Shown: positions 43,292 through 51,458 of the stretch, one piece after another
Layout: each line of letters opens with the position of its first letter
Position numbering within the stretch: the stretch's first letter is position 1
Source of the DNA: Pelagerythrobacter aerophilus
GTDB taxonomy: Bacteria; Pseudomonadota; Alphaproteobacteria; Sphingomonadales; Sphingomonadaceae
Assembly: GCF_003581645.1 (NCBI RefSeq)
Contig: NZ_QXFK01000018.1
Coordinates: forward strand, 480,501-544,500
Direction: 5' to 3'
Length of the DNA stretch: 64,000 nucleotides
The notes under the pieces: generated by a model
Database searches by the model: none
Told to the model about the DNA's origin: nothing
What the model saw: the letters and a program-made list of their open reading frames with translations, nothing else
Made by a program: the position numbers and the translations under genes

Positions 43292-44752
43292 GTGGACAGA
43301 GGTCGCACCGCGCTCAGCATCGTTCTGGCGGCGTCACTGGCAGCCTGCGGCGGCGGAGGAAGCAATTCAGGGGGCAGCGGAGGCGGCCCGATCGGCGGGA
43401 CGCCGACGCCCACCCCGACCTCCTCCGCGTGCTCGCTGTCCGCCCGGCAGGACTTCGTGCGCGCCGTGCTCAACGAATGGTACCTGTTCCCGGAGCTGCT
43501 GAACACCAGCGCGAACAAGAGTTCGTACACCGACCTGCAATCGTACATCGACGCCCTGGTCGCACCCGCACGCGCGCAGGCGAAGGATCGCTATTTCACC
43601 TACATAACTTCGATCGCGGAGGAGGAGGCGTTCTACGAATCCGGATCGAGCGCCGGTTTCGGCATCCGGCTCGGCTACGACACGTCGAGCAACCGCGTGT
43701 TCGTGATCGAGGGGTTCGAAGGCGGCCCCGGCCTGCCCCAGGGCCTCGACCGCGGCGTCGAACTGCTGGCGGTCGGCACCAGCGCTTCCACGCTCCAGAG
43801 CGTCTCGACGCTGATGGCGTCCGGCGGGCCGCAAGCCGTGATCAATGCGCTCGGCCCCGCCAGCCCCGGACTGCAACGCGTCTTCCGCATTCGCGAGACC
43901 ACCGGCACCGAGCGGCAGATCACTGTCACCAAGGCCGAGTTTCCGCTCGACCCGGTGTCCAATCGCTATGGCGCGAAGATCATCGACGATGGCGGCAAGA
44001 AGGTCGGCTATCTCAATCTGCGGACCTTCATCGATCCCGCCGATCCCGATCTGCGCGCCGCGTTCGAGGACTTCGGCGCGCAGGGCGTGACCGAGGTCAT
44101 CGTCGACTTCCGCTACAATGGCGGCGGACTGGTCGCGATCGCCGAGCTGATGGGCGACCTGATGGGCCGCGCCCATGTCGGCGAGGTCTTCAGCCACACG
44201 ACCCTGCGCCCGTCCAAGTCGGACAGGAACGAGACCGACCTGTTCGGCAGCCAGGCCCAGGCGATCGCCCCGACCAAGATCGCCTTCATCGGCACCGGCG
44301 GCACGGCGTCGGCCAGCGAGCTGGTGACCAACGCCTTCGTGCCCTACCTCGGCACGAACATGGCGCTGGTCGGGACCAACACCTACGGCAAGCCGGTGGG
44401 GCAATACGGGTTCGACAAGGAAGAGTGCGACGATCGCCTGCGCGTCGTCACCTTCAAGACCGAGAACGCCGACCACCAGGGCGAATACTTCACCGGCCTC
44501 GCGGACGTGGTGCCGGTCACCTGCCGCGCCAGCGACGACATCTTCACCCAGCTCGGCGACCCGAACGAAGCCTCGGTGGCGCAGGCGCTCGCGTTCCTGC
44601 GCGGCGGAGCGCCGGTGTGCAGCCCGATCAGCGGGACCGACGCGACGGCGATGCGGCAGGACCCGACCGCGCGGCCGATCACCTCGCGCCGCGAAGTGCT
44701 CCAGCCGCAGGCGCCGACGCCGGCGCAGCGCGAAGTGCCCGGCCTGTTCTGA
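43292..44752 (+). CDS. S41 family peptidase lipoprotein, GTG start
   Basis: A 486-residue protein starting at GTG with GAGGGG upstream. The lipoprotein signal is [18 protein letters not shown], followed by a Gly/Ser and Pro/Thr linker. A helical N-terminal domain (WYLFPELLN), a PDZ-like segment ([10 protein letters not shown] to about 190) and an S41 core follow ([21 protein letters not shown]; catalytic Ser in [12 protein letters not shown] at about 337-345; [14 protein letters not shown]). It is a tail-specific-type serine protease exposed to the periplasm; substrates are unknown. Confidence 0.9.
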   Translation: MDRGRTALSIVLAASLAACGGGGSNSGGSGGGPIGGTPTPTPTSSACSLSARQDFVRAVLNEWYLFPELLNTSANKSSYTDLQSYIDALVAPARAQAKDRYFTYITSIAEEEAFYESGSSAGFGIRLGYDTSSNRVFVIEGFEGGPGLPQGLDRGVELLAVGTSASTLQSVSTLMASGGPQAVINALGPASPGLQRVFRIRETTGTERQITVTKAEFPLDPVSNRYGAKIIDDGGKKVGYLNLRTFIDPADPDLRAAFEDFGAQGVTEVIVDFRYNGGGLVAIAELMGDLMGRAHVGEVFSHTTLRPSKSDRNETDLFGSQAQAIAPTKIAFIGTGGTASASELVTNAFVPYLGTNMALVGTNTYGKPVGQYGFDKEECDDRLRVVTFKTENADHQGEYFTGLADVVPVTCRASDDIFTQLGDPNEASVAQALAFLRGGAPVCSPISGTDATAMRQDPTARPITSRREVLQPQAPTPAQREVPGLF

Positions 44753-44811
44753 TCAGGGCGGCGGTCGCTGCCGCGTTGCCTGACGATCGGACGCGTGGCA
44801 TGATTGCCGGC

Positions 44812-45144
44812 ATGGCGCGCGCCTACACCACGTTCGCGGCGTTCTGGCCGTTCTACCTTCGCGAGCATTCGAAGCCGAGCACGCGGGCACTGCATTACGT
44901 GGGCACGACGCTGGTCGTGCTGATCGCGGCGTTCGCGGTCTTCACCGGGCGCTGGTGGTTGCTGCTCGCGCTGCCGGTGGCGGGATACTTCTTCGCCTGG
45001 ATCGCGCACTTCGGGGTCGAGAAGAACCGCCCGGCGACGTTCACCTATCCGCTGTGGAGCCTCGCGGCGGACTTCCGGATGTGGTGGCTCTGGCTGACCG
45101 GCCGGCTTGGTCCGGAGCTCGAGAAGGCCGGCGTCAGGGCGTAA
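44812..45144 (+). CDS. DUF962/Mpo1-like membrane protein
   Basis: A 110-residue protein with [34 protein letters not shown] and [34 protein letters not shown], the DUF962 signature with two or three spans. In yeast the related Mpo1 oxidises 2-hydroxy fatty acids. The histidines HYVGT, HFGVEKN are the expected iron ligands. An in-frame ATG four codons upstream (44800) is an alternative start. Confidence 0.9.
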   Translation: MARAYTTFAAFWPFYLREHSKPSTRALHYVGTTLVVLIAAFAVFTGRWWLLLALPVAGYFFAWIAHFGVEKNRPATFTYPLWSLAADFRMWWLWLTGRLGPELEKAGVRA

Positions 45145-45145
45145 C

Positions 45146-45589
45146 TTACGGGTGCTCGGGCCCGGTAAAGGGCGTCTTCTCGGTCCAGGCGCAGCCGCTG
45201 CGCTGCTCCTCCCCGATCTTCAGCGTCACCGTGAACGGATAGGTGCGATCGCTCATCCCGTCGGAGCATTCGCCAGGCGTTATCGCCATGTCGAACGGCT
45301 GTCCCTCGAACGTGCCGGAGTAGCCGAGGCCGTTGTTGCCCGCGAACCGTTCGACCGTGATCGTCGCGCCCTCGACGTTCTCGGGCGTCGAGTAGGTCAG
45401 CGCGCTGCCGGCTACCTTGCCGCCCCAGAACGGCTCGGTGCCGGTGAACTGCACGGTCTCCTCCGGCCCGATGGCGGAGAAGGCCTCACCGGCGCTGTCG
45501 CGGGTGGTGCCGTTTGGTCCCTCCGGCCCCGCGTGGCAGGCGGCCAGCGGGAGAGCGAGAGCGGCGGCGAGAAGAAGCGGACGGGTCAT
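45146..45589 (-). CDS. COG3650-like lipoprotein
   Basis: A 147-residue protein. The lipobox signal MTRPLLLAAALALPLAAC is followed by a beta-rich domain with FTGTEPFWGGKV and ECSDGMSDRTYPFTVTLKIGEEQRSGCAW; the two Cys may form a disulfide. This pattern occurs in uncharacterised COG3650-type envelope proteins. It is convergent with the DUF962 gene, one base apart. Confidence 0.8.
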   Translation of the reverse strand: MTRPLLLAAALALPLAACHAGPEGPNGTTRDSAGEAFSAIGPEETVQFTGTEPFWGGKVAGSALTYSTPENVEGATITVERFAGNNGLGYSGTFEGQPFDMAITPGECSDGMSDRTYPFTVTLKIGEEQRSGCAWTEKTPFTGPEHP

Positions 45590-45709
45590 CCGCCCTGCCT
45601 ATACCCGAAGCCGCGCATTGGCCAGCATCCGCGGCTCACTCGCCGCCGGAACCGGCGCGGGCGCGGCGGATTGATCGGGTGGATTGCCATTACCCAGAGG
45701 GACATCACC

Positions 45710-46171
45710 ATGAAGCTTGTCACATATGCCGCGCTCCCGTTCGCCCTTGCAGCGCTGGCGGCATGCGATTCGCAGGCCGAACGCGAGGCCGATCGAGTCG
45801 AGGACCAGGTCGAGCAGCAAGCGGAAACCAGCGCGGCCGCCGCCGGCAACGCGGTGGCGGCGCTCGGCCTTACCGAGGCGCAACTGCTCGAAGCCGATCT
45901 CGTTGCCGAAGACGGCACCGATCTGGGCGACGTCGAGCAGGTTCGCCGCGATTCGGCCGGTACGGTCGAGGGTCTGCTGGTCGAAATCGAGGACAGCAAT
46001 CCCGAGCGCTACGTCGTGGTACCGATCGACGGCCTGACGCCGAAGACCGTGGGCGACGATGTCGACCTCTCGACGACGATGACCGCCGCCGAGCTCGCGG
46101 ACCTGCCCGATGCAGACATGGGGCAGCCCGGTGCCGCCGCAACCGGCACGGCGACCACGCCCGCGCAGTAG
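45710..46171 (+). CDS. PRC-barrel-like lipoprotein
   Basis: A 153-residue protein with signal MKLVTYAALPFALAALAAC, a charged coiled-coil-prone segment (about 22-45), then a PRC-barrel-like domain (EADLVAEDGTDLGDVEQVRRDSAGTVEGLLVEIEDSNPERYVVVPIDGL). It is probably an envelope lipoprotein. A GGAAC (45648-45652) 58 bases upstream, with GATT 16 bases on, is a weak candidate stress promoter. Confidence 0.75.
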   Translation: MKLVTYAALPFALAALAACDSQAEREADRVEDQVEQQAETSAAAAGNAVAALGLTEAQLLEADLVAEDGTDLGDVEQVRRDSAGTVEGLLVEIEDSNPERYVVVPIDGLTPKTVGDDVDLSTTMTAAELADLPDADMGQPGAAATGTATTPAQ

Positions 46172-46232
46172 GCTCTGCAATATCCGGGGCGCGGCACTCC
46201 TGCTCGCCCCGGACCGGCGCAGGAGGACGGCG

Positions 46233-46517
46233 ATGACCGAGAAATGGTCGCAGGACGTCACCGAGCATTCGGACGCGCTCGACCTGGAGGAAGGCGTCTT
46301 CACCAAAGACGATCCGAAGGACGTCGCGGAATCGCTCAAGCGCTCGGCGGAGCGCAGCAAGCGGCGCAAGGCCGATCCCTACGCTTCGGCGATGTCGATG
46401 CTGACGTTCTACATCAACCGCGCCGGCAAGGGCCTCGACAAGAAGCAGAAGAAGGTGCTCGAGGACGCGAAGGACGAACTGCGCAAGCTGTTCGGACGAG
46501 AGCCCGAGGACGATTGA
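46233..46517 (+). CDS. DUF3175 family protein
   Basis: A 94-residue, highly charged protein: KWSQDVTEHSDALDLEEGVFTKDDPKDVAESLKRSAERSKRRKADPYASAMSMLTFYINRAGKGL. The WSxxVTxxSxALDLExGVFTxxDPxxIAxSLKxSAExSxRRKxxPxxSAMSMLxFYINRAG pattern defines DUF3175, of unknown function. A strong AGGAGG precedes the ATG. Confidence 0.93.
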   Translation: MTEKWSQDVTEHSDALDLEEGVFTKDDPKDVAESLKRSAERSKRRKADPYASAMSMLTFYINRAGKGLDKKQKKVLEDAKDELRKLFGREPEDD

Positions 46518-46533
46518 CCCGGGAGAGGCGCGC

Positions 46534-46911
46534 ATGGCGCGGGAAACCTGGCTCGGCTGGAAGCTCGACCGCGCGGACCGCGAGACGCTGCTCGCGCGCT
46601 TCCCACCGCGCTACGCCGAGACCGTCGCCGATCACATCACCTTCGGCCGGGCGGACGATGCCCCGCCCCTGCCCGGCACCGACCGGGCACGGATCGTCGG
46701 GCGCGCGGACGACGGGGCGGGCGTCGAGGCAATGGTCGTGGAACTGGCCGGAACGACCGACCGTCCGACAGGCGGAACCTACCACATCACCTGGTCGCTC
46801 TCCGACGGGCGCGAGGCGCACGAGAGCAATGACGTGATCGCCGCGCGAGGGTGGGAACGGGTGGAAGGTACGCCCGAACTGCGCATCGAGGCGGCGCACT
46901 GGCCCTCGTAG
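46534..46911 (+). CDS. Conserved hypothetical protein
   Basis: A 125-residue soluble protein starting MARETWLGWKLDRADRETLL, 16 bases after the DUF3175 stop. It has FPPRYAETVADHITFGRADD, RIVGRADDGAGVEAMVVELAG and GGTYHITWSLSDGREAHESNDVI, a strand-rich pattern with conserved His residues. I do not recognise the family; the paired His (DHIT, YHIT) faintly recall 2H-type domains. Co-transcription with DUF3175 is likely. Confidence 0.65.
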   Translation: MARETWLGWKLDRADRETLLARFPPRYAETVADHITFGRADDAPPLPGTDRARIVGRADDGAGVEAMVVELAGTTDRPTGGTYHITWSLSDGREAHESNDVIAARGWERVEGTPELRIEAAHWPS

Positions 46912-46953
46912 CCATGAAGCAGCGAGGGTGAATACGGATCGAGGGGGAAGCGG

Positions 46954-47178
46954 CTAGAACTCGGGCGCGACGTCGAGCGCTTCCTGCGCGCGGCGGGCGG
47001 CTTTCTGCTGTTCGACCTTGGCGCGCTCTTCGGCCACCGCGCGGGCCTGATCGGCCAGCGCACGCCAGGTCGCTTCGGAGCGGCGGGCGCGTTCGCGCAC
47101 GTTCTCGAGCACCGCGGCTTTGGCCTCTGCGGCGGATTCCTTCGCACGTGCGTCGTAGAATTCGAACGTCTGGCTCAT
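46954..47178 (-). CDS. Small coiled-coil-like protein
   Basis: A 74-residue Ala/Glu/Arg-rich helical protein: MSQTFEFYDARAKESAAEAK, then RERARRSEATWRALADQARAVAEERAKVEQQKAARRAQEAL. No cysteine or membrane segment. Similar short proteins are common uncharacterised genes in sphingomonads. It lies downstream of cspA on the same strand, 78 bases apart. Confidence 0.7.
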   Translation of the reverse strand: MSQTFEFYDARAKESAAEAKAAVLENVRERARRSEATWRALADQARAVAEERAKVEQQKAARRAQEALDVAPEF

Positions 47179-47256
47179 CAGCGGTCCACCGAGATTGAAA
47201 GAAACGAGGCGATGCCGCCGGGCGCGCCGCATGGAGGGCGCGCCCGGCGAACGGGA

Positions 47257-47469
47257 TCAATCGGCGGCGGAAAGGTTGACGGCGCTTTCCTTGCCGTTGC
47301 GACCGCGCTCGAGTTCGTAGTTGAGGCGCTGGTCCTTATCGAGCGTCTGCATACCCGCCGCCTGGACGGCGGAGATGTGCACGAAGCTGTCGCCCGAACC
47401 GTCGTCGGGCTGGATGAAACCGTAGCCCTTGTCGGTGTTGAAGAACTTTACGGTGCCAGTCTTGGCCAT
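47257..47469 (-). CDS. cspA: Cold-shock-domain protein
   Basis: A 70-residue CSD protein. RNP1-like KGYGFIQPDD and RNP2-like SFVHISAV are present after MAKTGTVKFFNTD. It binds single-stranded RNA/DNA. AAGGAACACCC precedes the ATG. About 190 bases lie between it and the next gene upstream, possibly a long regulated leader; no known cold-shock RNA element is recognisable in it. Confidence 0.96.
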   Translation of the reverse strand: MAKTGTVKFFNTDKGYGFIQPDDGSGDSFVHISAVQAAGMQTLDKDQRLNYELERGRNGKESAVNLSAAD

Positions 47470-47662
47470 GGGTGTTCCTTTCAAAGAACGATGTTGCCCG
47501 CGGGCGAAATTGCCGTCGGGTCGTGCGTCGGGTCGTCAAATGAAAGGAAGTCGTCGTCTGGTTTGCGCCGGGGCCCGAGGCAAGCGGCGGTCGTCAAAAG
47601 CCGAAGTCCGTCGCAATTTTCGACGTCAGCGGCACGCTTGTAGCATGGGCCGGCCCAAACAC

Positions 47663-48079
47663 CTAATCGCGTGCGCTCCGGCTGCCTTCCTCCCCGTCGC
47701 GGAGCTTGCGGATCATGCGCACCGGGCAGGTCCGGGTACCGAACGCGGGATCGGGAATGACGAGATCGACGTCGATCCCGCGGCAGATCTGGCCGATGCC
47801 GCGATCGCGCAGGCCGATGCGCCAGGAGAAGTCGAGCTCCGGGCACCCGCCGAACGTCTCGAACAGGTAGGTGTCGCGCGCGCCCACGTCGACGTAGATC
47901 TGCTCCGCCCCGTTCTCCGCATCGGGCGCGTCGCGGTAGCCGGTGACCGAGCGGGGAAAGAAGCAATCGCGCCCCTCGGACGCGGCGGCGGTGGATGCAC
48001 CCGGGGCCTCCTCGTCCACCGGCGCACAGGCGGTGAGCGCTGCGGACAGGGCGATCAGGGCTGAAAGGGATTTCGTCAT
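47663..48079 (-). CDS. DUF6491-like lipoprotein
   Basis: A 138-residue protein. The signal MTKSLSALIALSAALTAC has a lipobox, followed by CFFPRSVTGYRDAPDAENGAEQIYVDVGARDTYLFETFGGCPELDFSWRIGL. That is the DUF6491 pattern (a Cys-containing small envelope protein), with RTCPVRMIRKL near the end. GGAGAAGGAGG is 3-10 bases before the ATG. GGAAC (48130-48126, minus strand) lies upstream, a weak stress-promoter hint. Confidence 0.8.
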   Translation of the reverse strand: MTKSLSALIALSAALTACAPVDEEAPGASTAAASEGRDCFFPRSVTGYRDAPDAENGAEQIYVDVGARDTYLFETFGGCPELDFSWRIGLRDRGIGQICRGIDVDLVIPDPAFGTRTCPVRMIRKLRDGEEGSRSARD

Positions 48080-48227
48080 CGACGCCTCCTTCTCCAACAG
48101 ATGCAATGGATAGACGGTGCCATCCGTTCCGCGCCTTGGTCGGCCGCCGGCATCGCGTGTCCGCTCGATTACACTGTCCACGTTTGATCGCTTCAATCAA
48201 TCGAGCGCCGGGCTTACCTCTCCTCTC

Positions 48228-48464
48228 ATGTCCCGCGATCTGGCCAAGACCCTGAGCTTCCTCGTGCTCCACCTCGGAGTGGGCTTCACCGTGGCCTATC
48301 TGTTCACCGGCTCGCTCGCGCTGGCGGGCGGGATTGCGCTGGTCGAGCCGCTGGTGAACGCGGCGGTGTTCTTCTTCCACGAGCGCGCCTGGAACCGGAC
48401 GGGGAGCGGTGGCACGAGCGTGCTCGACGCCGTGCTCCACCGCCACGGAGCGGGCGCGGCCTAG
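48228..48464 (+). CDS. DUF2061 family membrane protein
   Basis: A 78-residue protein with RDLAKTLSFLVLHLGVGFTVAYLFTGSLALAGGIALVEPLVNAAVFFFHERAWNR, two membrane spans and the conserved ExxxxxxFxxHERxW end of DUF2061. Function is unknown. It is divergent from the DUF6491 gene, and its stop overlaps that of the DUF4142 gene by four bases. Confidence 0.92.
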   Translation: MSRDLAKTLSFLVLHLGVGFTVAYLFTGSLALAGGIALVEPLVNAAVFFFHERAWNRTGSGGTSVLDAVLHRHGAGAA

Positions 48465-49045
48465 CTGGCCGAAAGGCCCCGCGCGTGGTCGAGGTGACCC
48501 TCGACGACCGCGGCGGTCTCGCCCGCGAAAGCGGTGAGCGGTTCCGGCCCGCCGCTGTCCGCATAGCCCAGCAGCAGCGCCAGCGCCTGCTCGTGTGCGG
48601 CGACCTGCTGCTGCTTGTAGACCGCGTCGAACCGGTCGCCGGCCTGGCGCAGTTCGTCGAGCTGGGCCTGCTGGCCGGCGGTGAGCTTGGGCGCGACGGT
48701 CAGCGCCGGTTCCACCTCGGCCGCGGCGGACTTCAGGTTGTCGCTCGAGGTCGTGTGGTCCTCGATCATCATCGCCGCGAAGTCCTTGACCGCCTGCGAG
48801 GAGCCCATCTCCTGGGCCAGCTTGGCCGACTCGATCTCGAACATGTCGCTCGCCGCGGCCATGTCGACGAACTCCTGCGGGCTGGCCGGCACGGCCGCCT
48901 GGCCGGCGGGGGGGGTCATGCCGGTGTTGGCCGTGTCGTTAACGGTCATGTCGGCGTTGGGGTCGGTCGCGGTCTCGTCGGCGGTGTCGCCGCAAGCGGC
49001 CAGCGCGAGTGCGCCGGCGAGCGCGAGGAATGCAGCATGCTTCAT
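48461..49045 (-). CDS. DUF4142 family lipoprotein
   Basis: A 194-residue protein. The lipoprotein signal MKHAAFLALAGALALAAC is followed by an Asp/Thr-rich linker. The ferritin-like DUF4142 helical domain follows (SPQEFVDMAAASDMFEIESAKLAQEMGSSQAVKDFAAMMIEDHTTSSDNLKSAA), with the H-T pair. DUF4142 proteins are often stress-induced envelope proteins. GGAAC-N16-GATT lies upstream on this strand (49100-49076). Confidence 0.93.
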   Translation of the reverse strand: MKHAAFLALAGALALAACGDTADETATDPNADMTVNDTANTGMTPPAGQAAVPASPQEFVDMAAASDMFEIESAKLAQEMGSSQAVKDFAAMMIEDHTTSSDNLKSAAAEVEPALTVAPKLTAGQQAQLDELRQAGDRFDAVYKQQQVAAHEQALALLLGYADSGGPEPLTAFAGETAAVVEGHLDHARGLSAS

Positions 49046-49146
49046 CTCGATCGTCCTTCTCCAGAGACGGAGATCAATCCGGTTCACCCGCGGATGTTCC
49101 GCGGTGAAAGAGGTATTTTCATGCTGCAGCAAGGTTTTAACATGCG

Positions 49147-49467
49147 TTAGGCGACTCGCTCCAGCAGATCGTCGGTCACCTCCATCAGCAGCAGCGGCTC
49201 GTCCGCCGTGTCGGCGATGGCGTCGACGAAGGCGGCCCGGGTTGCGGGATCGTCGTAGACCATCTTGGCATCGTAGGCCGCTTGCCAAGTCGCGCGGTCG
49301 GGCCACTCGGCGACGCCGACGAAGCGGCGCTCGCGCTCGTCCCAGTGGAGGCGGGAGCCGAGCGAGCCGTACTTCTGAGTGATGAGCTCGGTCCCGCGGC
49401 GCCAGGCGGCGCGGAACTGCTCTTCCTTCCCGGGATGGACCTTCCACCAGTAGGCGGCGACGAACAT
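49147..49467 (-). CDS. Antibiotic-biosynthesis-monooxygenase-like (ABM) domain protein
   Basis: A 106-residue dimeric alpha/beta-barrel-type protein: MFVAAYWWKVHPGKEEQFRAAWRRGTELI, GSRLHWDERERRFVGVAEWPDRATWQAAY. This is the general ABM/DUF4286-like pattern; no haem or catalytic residue is diagnostic. The substrate is unknown. Confidence 0.75.
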   Translation of the reverse strand: MFVAAYWWKVHPGKEEQFRAAWRRGTELITQKYGSLGSRLHWDERERRFVGVAEWPDRATWQAAYDAKMVYDDPATRAAFVDAIADTADEPLLLMEVTDDLLERVA

Positions 49468-49569
49468 TGGCTGTCTCCTCTCGCCCCTCCAATCCGCGCG
49501 GCGGGCGGGGCGTTCCGCGGCAAGGCGACGGGGCGTGTTGACACATGTGACAGACTACAAGGTCCAGGT

Positions 49570-49620
49570 GTCACCTTGCGGCGAGGACCTGTCACCTTGT
49601 GCGCCCCGCCTGTCACCTTG
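49570..49620. repeat. Three GTCACCTTG direct repeats at exact 21-bp spacing
   Basis: GTCACCTTG occurs at 49570-49578, 49591-49599 and 49612-49620, each followed by G/T and GC-rich filler. The spacing is exactly 21 bp, two DNA turns, placing the sites on one helical face. The last copy contains the stop codon of the HTH gene. The arrangement resembles iterons or an operator array. Confidence 0.7.
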
Positions 49621-49912
49621 CGCCTCCCCCAAGCCGCTCCCGCGCCGCCCGCCGCGCGTGGCCGGCGCGCTGGGCGAGGTCCCAGCCCTGCGCGAAGTGC
49701 TCGCCGGCCCGCGTGCGCAGGCGGTAGGCGGACTGGCGGCTCATCCCGACCCGGCGCGCGGCGGCCGCCACGCTCTCCCCGGCAGCGAGCAGGTCGAGGA
49801 ACGCCATCGCCTTGCGCGCGGTCCAGCGATAGTCGGCGTTGGGGCGGCGGCCCGAACTGCGGGTCGAGCGACAGGCGGCAGCGGCGGGCGGAGGGATCGA
49901 TTCGTGCGTCAT
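49613..49912 (-). CDS. Small helix-turn-helix protein
   Basis: A 99-residue basic protein. YRWTARKAMAFLDLLAAGESVAAAARRVGMSRQSAYRLRTRAG (about 28-70) is a clear helix-turn-helix with the V(G)MSRQSAYRLR recognition helix. The C-terminus is Arg/Ala-rich. It is probably a DNA-binding regulator. Its stop sits in the third of the 21-bp-spaced repeats, which may be its own or another protein's sites. It is divergent from the first GFA gene. Confidence 0.8.
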   Translation of the reverse strand: MTHESIPPPAAAACRSTRSSGRRPNADYRWTARKAMAFLDLLAAGESVAAAARRVGMSRQSAYRLRTRAGEHFAQGWDLAQRAGHARRAARERLGGGAR

Positions 49913-50001
49913 CGGGTAGTCTAAGGCACAGCAGGGGCCATGTAGGAAAGTCTTTTCCGACTGCGCCCCCGCGCTATCCTGCCACGCGAAAGGAGCAACC
50001 G

Positions 50002-50457
50002 ATGGCCGATCCCGTTTCCCTCGACCCGCCGCTCGAAGGCCGCTGCCTGTGCGGCGCCGTCACCATCCGCCTCTCGCGCGTCAAACCCGGCGTCGACGTG
50101 TGCCACTGCGACATGTGCCGGCAATGGTCGGGCGGCCCGTTCTTCTCGCTGCATGGAGTGACGAAGGACGACTACGCGCTGGAGGGCGAAGGTGCGGTGC
50201 GCAGCTACCGCTCCTCCGAATGGGCCGAGCGCGCGAGCTGCACCGAATGCGGGAGCAACTTGTGGTACCAGTTCCTCCCGGCCGGCTCCTTCTCCTTCAC
50301 CGCCGGGCTGTTCGATCTGCCCGCCGACTGGCGGATCGACGAGGAGATCTTCATCGACGAGATGCCGCCCTATGCCGAGCTCGCCGCCGACAGCACCCGG
50401 AAGACCGGCGCCGAAGTCATGGCCGAGGCCAAGGAAGGCGGATACGACTTCGGCTGA
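50002..50457 (+). CDS. GFA-family (glutathione-dependent formaldehyde-activating-like) zinc protein
   Basis: A 151-residue CENP-V/GFA-fold protein. The zinc cysteines are GRCLCGAVTI, CHCDMCRQWSGGPFF and CTECGSNLWYQ. The fold is shared with Gfa, but most members, including this one, have no tested activity. AAAGGAG precedes the ATG. A second GFA gene follows after 42 bases. Confidence 0.94.
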   Translation: MADPVSLDPPLEGRCLCGAVTIRLSRVKPGVDVCHCDMCRQWSGGPFFSLHGVTKDDYALEGEGAVRSYRSSEWAERASCTECGSNLWYQFLPAGSFSFTAGLFDLPADWRIDEEIFIDEMPPYAELAADSTRKTGAEVMAEAKEGGYDFG

Positions 50458-50499
50458 ACCGCCGACCGCCACGACACCCGTTTTTGAAAGGAGAGCGGC

Positions 50500-50892
50500 A
50501 TGGACCAGTTCACCGGCGGCTGCCTGTGCGGCGCGGTGCGGCTCGCGGCAGCGGGGCGCCCCTACCGCGTGGGCCTGTGCCACTGCCTCGACTGCCGCAA
50601 GCACTCCGGCAGCCTGTTCTACGCCGCGGCGATCTTCCCGCAGGATGCGGTCGCGATCGAGGGGGAGACCGGCGAATGGCAGGGCCGCCATTTCTGCCCG
50701 CGCTGCGGATCGTCGGTCTTCGCCCGCTTCGAGGACGAGATCGAGATCCACCTGGGCGCGCTCGACGCCCCCGACCGGTTCGCCCCGACCTACGAAAGCT
50801 GGACCGTGCGCCGCGAAGCCTGGCTGCCGCCGTTTCCGGGCACCAAGCAATACGCGCACGACCGGGAGGGCGAAGGACGGTCGGAGGATTGA
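50500..50892 (+). CDS. GFA-family zinc protein, second copy
   Basis: A 130-residue GFA protein: GGCLCGAVRL, CHCLDCRKHSGSLFYAAAIF, HFCPRCGSSVFARF with all zinc cysteines. It is divergent from its upstream neighbour in sequence, so not a recent duplication. Its last codons and stop lie in the first of two perfect 19-bp tandem copies (50872-50909). Confidence 0.94.
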   Translation: MDQFTGGCLCGAVRLAAAGRPYRVGLCHCLDCRKHSGSLFYAAAIFPQDAVAIEGETGEWQGRHFCPRCGSSVFARFEDEIEIHLGALDAPDRFAPTYESWTVRREAWLPPFPGTKQYAHDREGEGRSED

Positions 50893-50909
50893 AGGACGGT
50901 CGGAGGATT
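50872..50909. repeat. Perfect 19-bp tandem duplication across a stop codon
   Basis: GAAGGACGGTCGGAGGATT occurs at 50872-50890 and again at 50891-50909 with no gap. The GFA stop codon TGA spans the junction (50890-50892). It looks like a recent slippage duplication. Confidence 0.85.
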
Positions 50910-51013
50910 AGGGAGTCGCTCTCCTTTCCACGCCACGAACGATTTCATGCAAGGTGTCGCGGTAAAGAGCGTATCCTGCGCGGCGGGGCACACCGCCCCG
51001 TTAGGAAAAGACC

Positions 51014-51148
51014 ATGGCCAAGGGCCAACGCAAATCGAACCGCGAAATCCGCAAACCCAAGGCGGACAAGGGGCCCAAGCAGAATGCCTCCAATCCCAGC
51101 CTCAAGCCGGGCGGGATCAAGGGGCTGGAGAACATGAAGAACGGCTGA
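51014..51148 (+). CDS. Small basic protein, 44 residues
   Basis: ATG 51014 to TGA 51146-51148 encodes MAKGQRKSNREIRKPKADKG then a tail ending in GIKGLENMKNG. It is Lys/Arg/Asn-rich with no hydrophobic segment, probably nucleic-acid-associated. GTTAGGAAAAGACC upstream gives a possible AGGA ribosome site. Similar MAKGQxKxNREIRKPK peptides recur in alphaproteobacteria. No function is known. Confidence 0.75.
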   Translation: MAKGQRKSNREIRKPKADKGPKQNASNPSLKPGGIKGLENMKNG

Positions 51149-51183
51149 CGCGCAGCCGGGCGCTTCCGGTCATCCTTCGCCGA

Positions 51184-51354
51184 TCACCCTTCGCTGCCGG
51201 GGCGCCCCTGCTTGCGGGTGTGCGCCGCGATCGCTTCGTCGAGTTCGGCGATGCGGCGGCGTTCGGGGGTGTCCTTGGCGAGGCCCTTGAGCCGGCAGGT
51301 CGCCCACAGCGACTTGCGCTCGGACTGCATCGCCTTGAGATAGAGATCGGCCAT
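51184..51354 (-). CDS. Small charged protein, 56 residues
   Basis: ATG at 51354 to TGA at 51186-51184 encodes MADLYLKAMQSERKSLWATC, RLKGLAKDTPERRRIAELDEA and a short tail ending RPGSEG. GGAGG eight bases upstream is a strong ribosome site, which supports translation. Two amphipathic helices are likely. No family is recognised. Confidence 0.65.
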   Translation of the reverse strand: MADLYLKAMQSERKSLWATCRLKGLAKDTPERRRIAELDEAIAAHTRKQGRPGSEG

Positions 51355-51458
51355 CGGGGGCCTCCTTTCGCGGGGGGCCTATGGGCGCGGCGGCGGCGAA
51401 TGGCCAGTGCCGTGCGCGCGAATGACTTTGCGCGGCCGGGGCGCTAGGCGCGGAACGC

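Noticed and set aside
49570-49620. A replication origin from the iteron-like repeats
   Set aside because: Only three copies, no Rep gene and no A+T-rich melting region alongside.
50002-50892. Recent tandem duplication of GFA genes
   Set aside because: The two products share the cysteine framework but little else, so any duplication is ancient.
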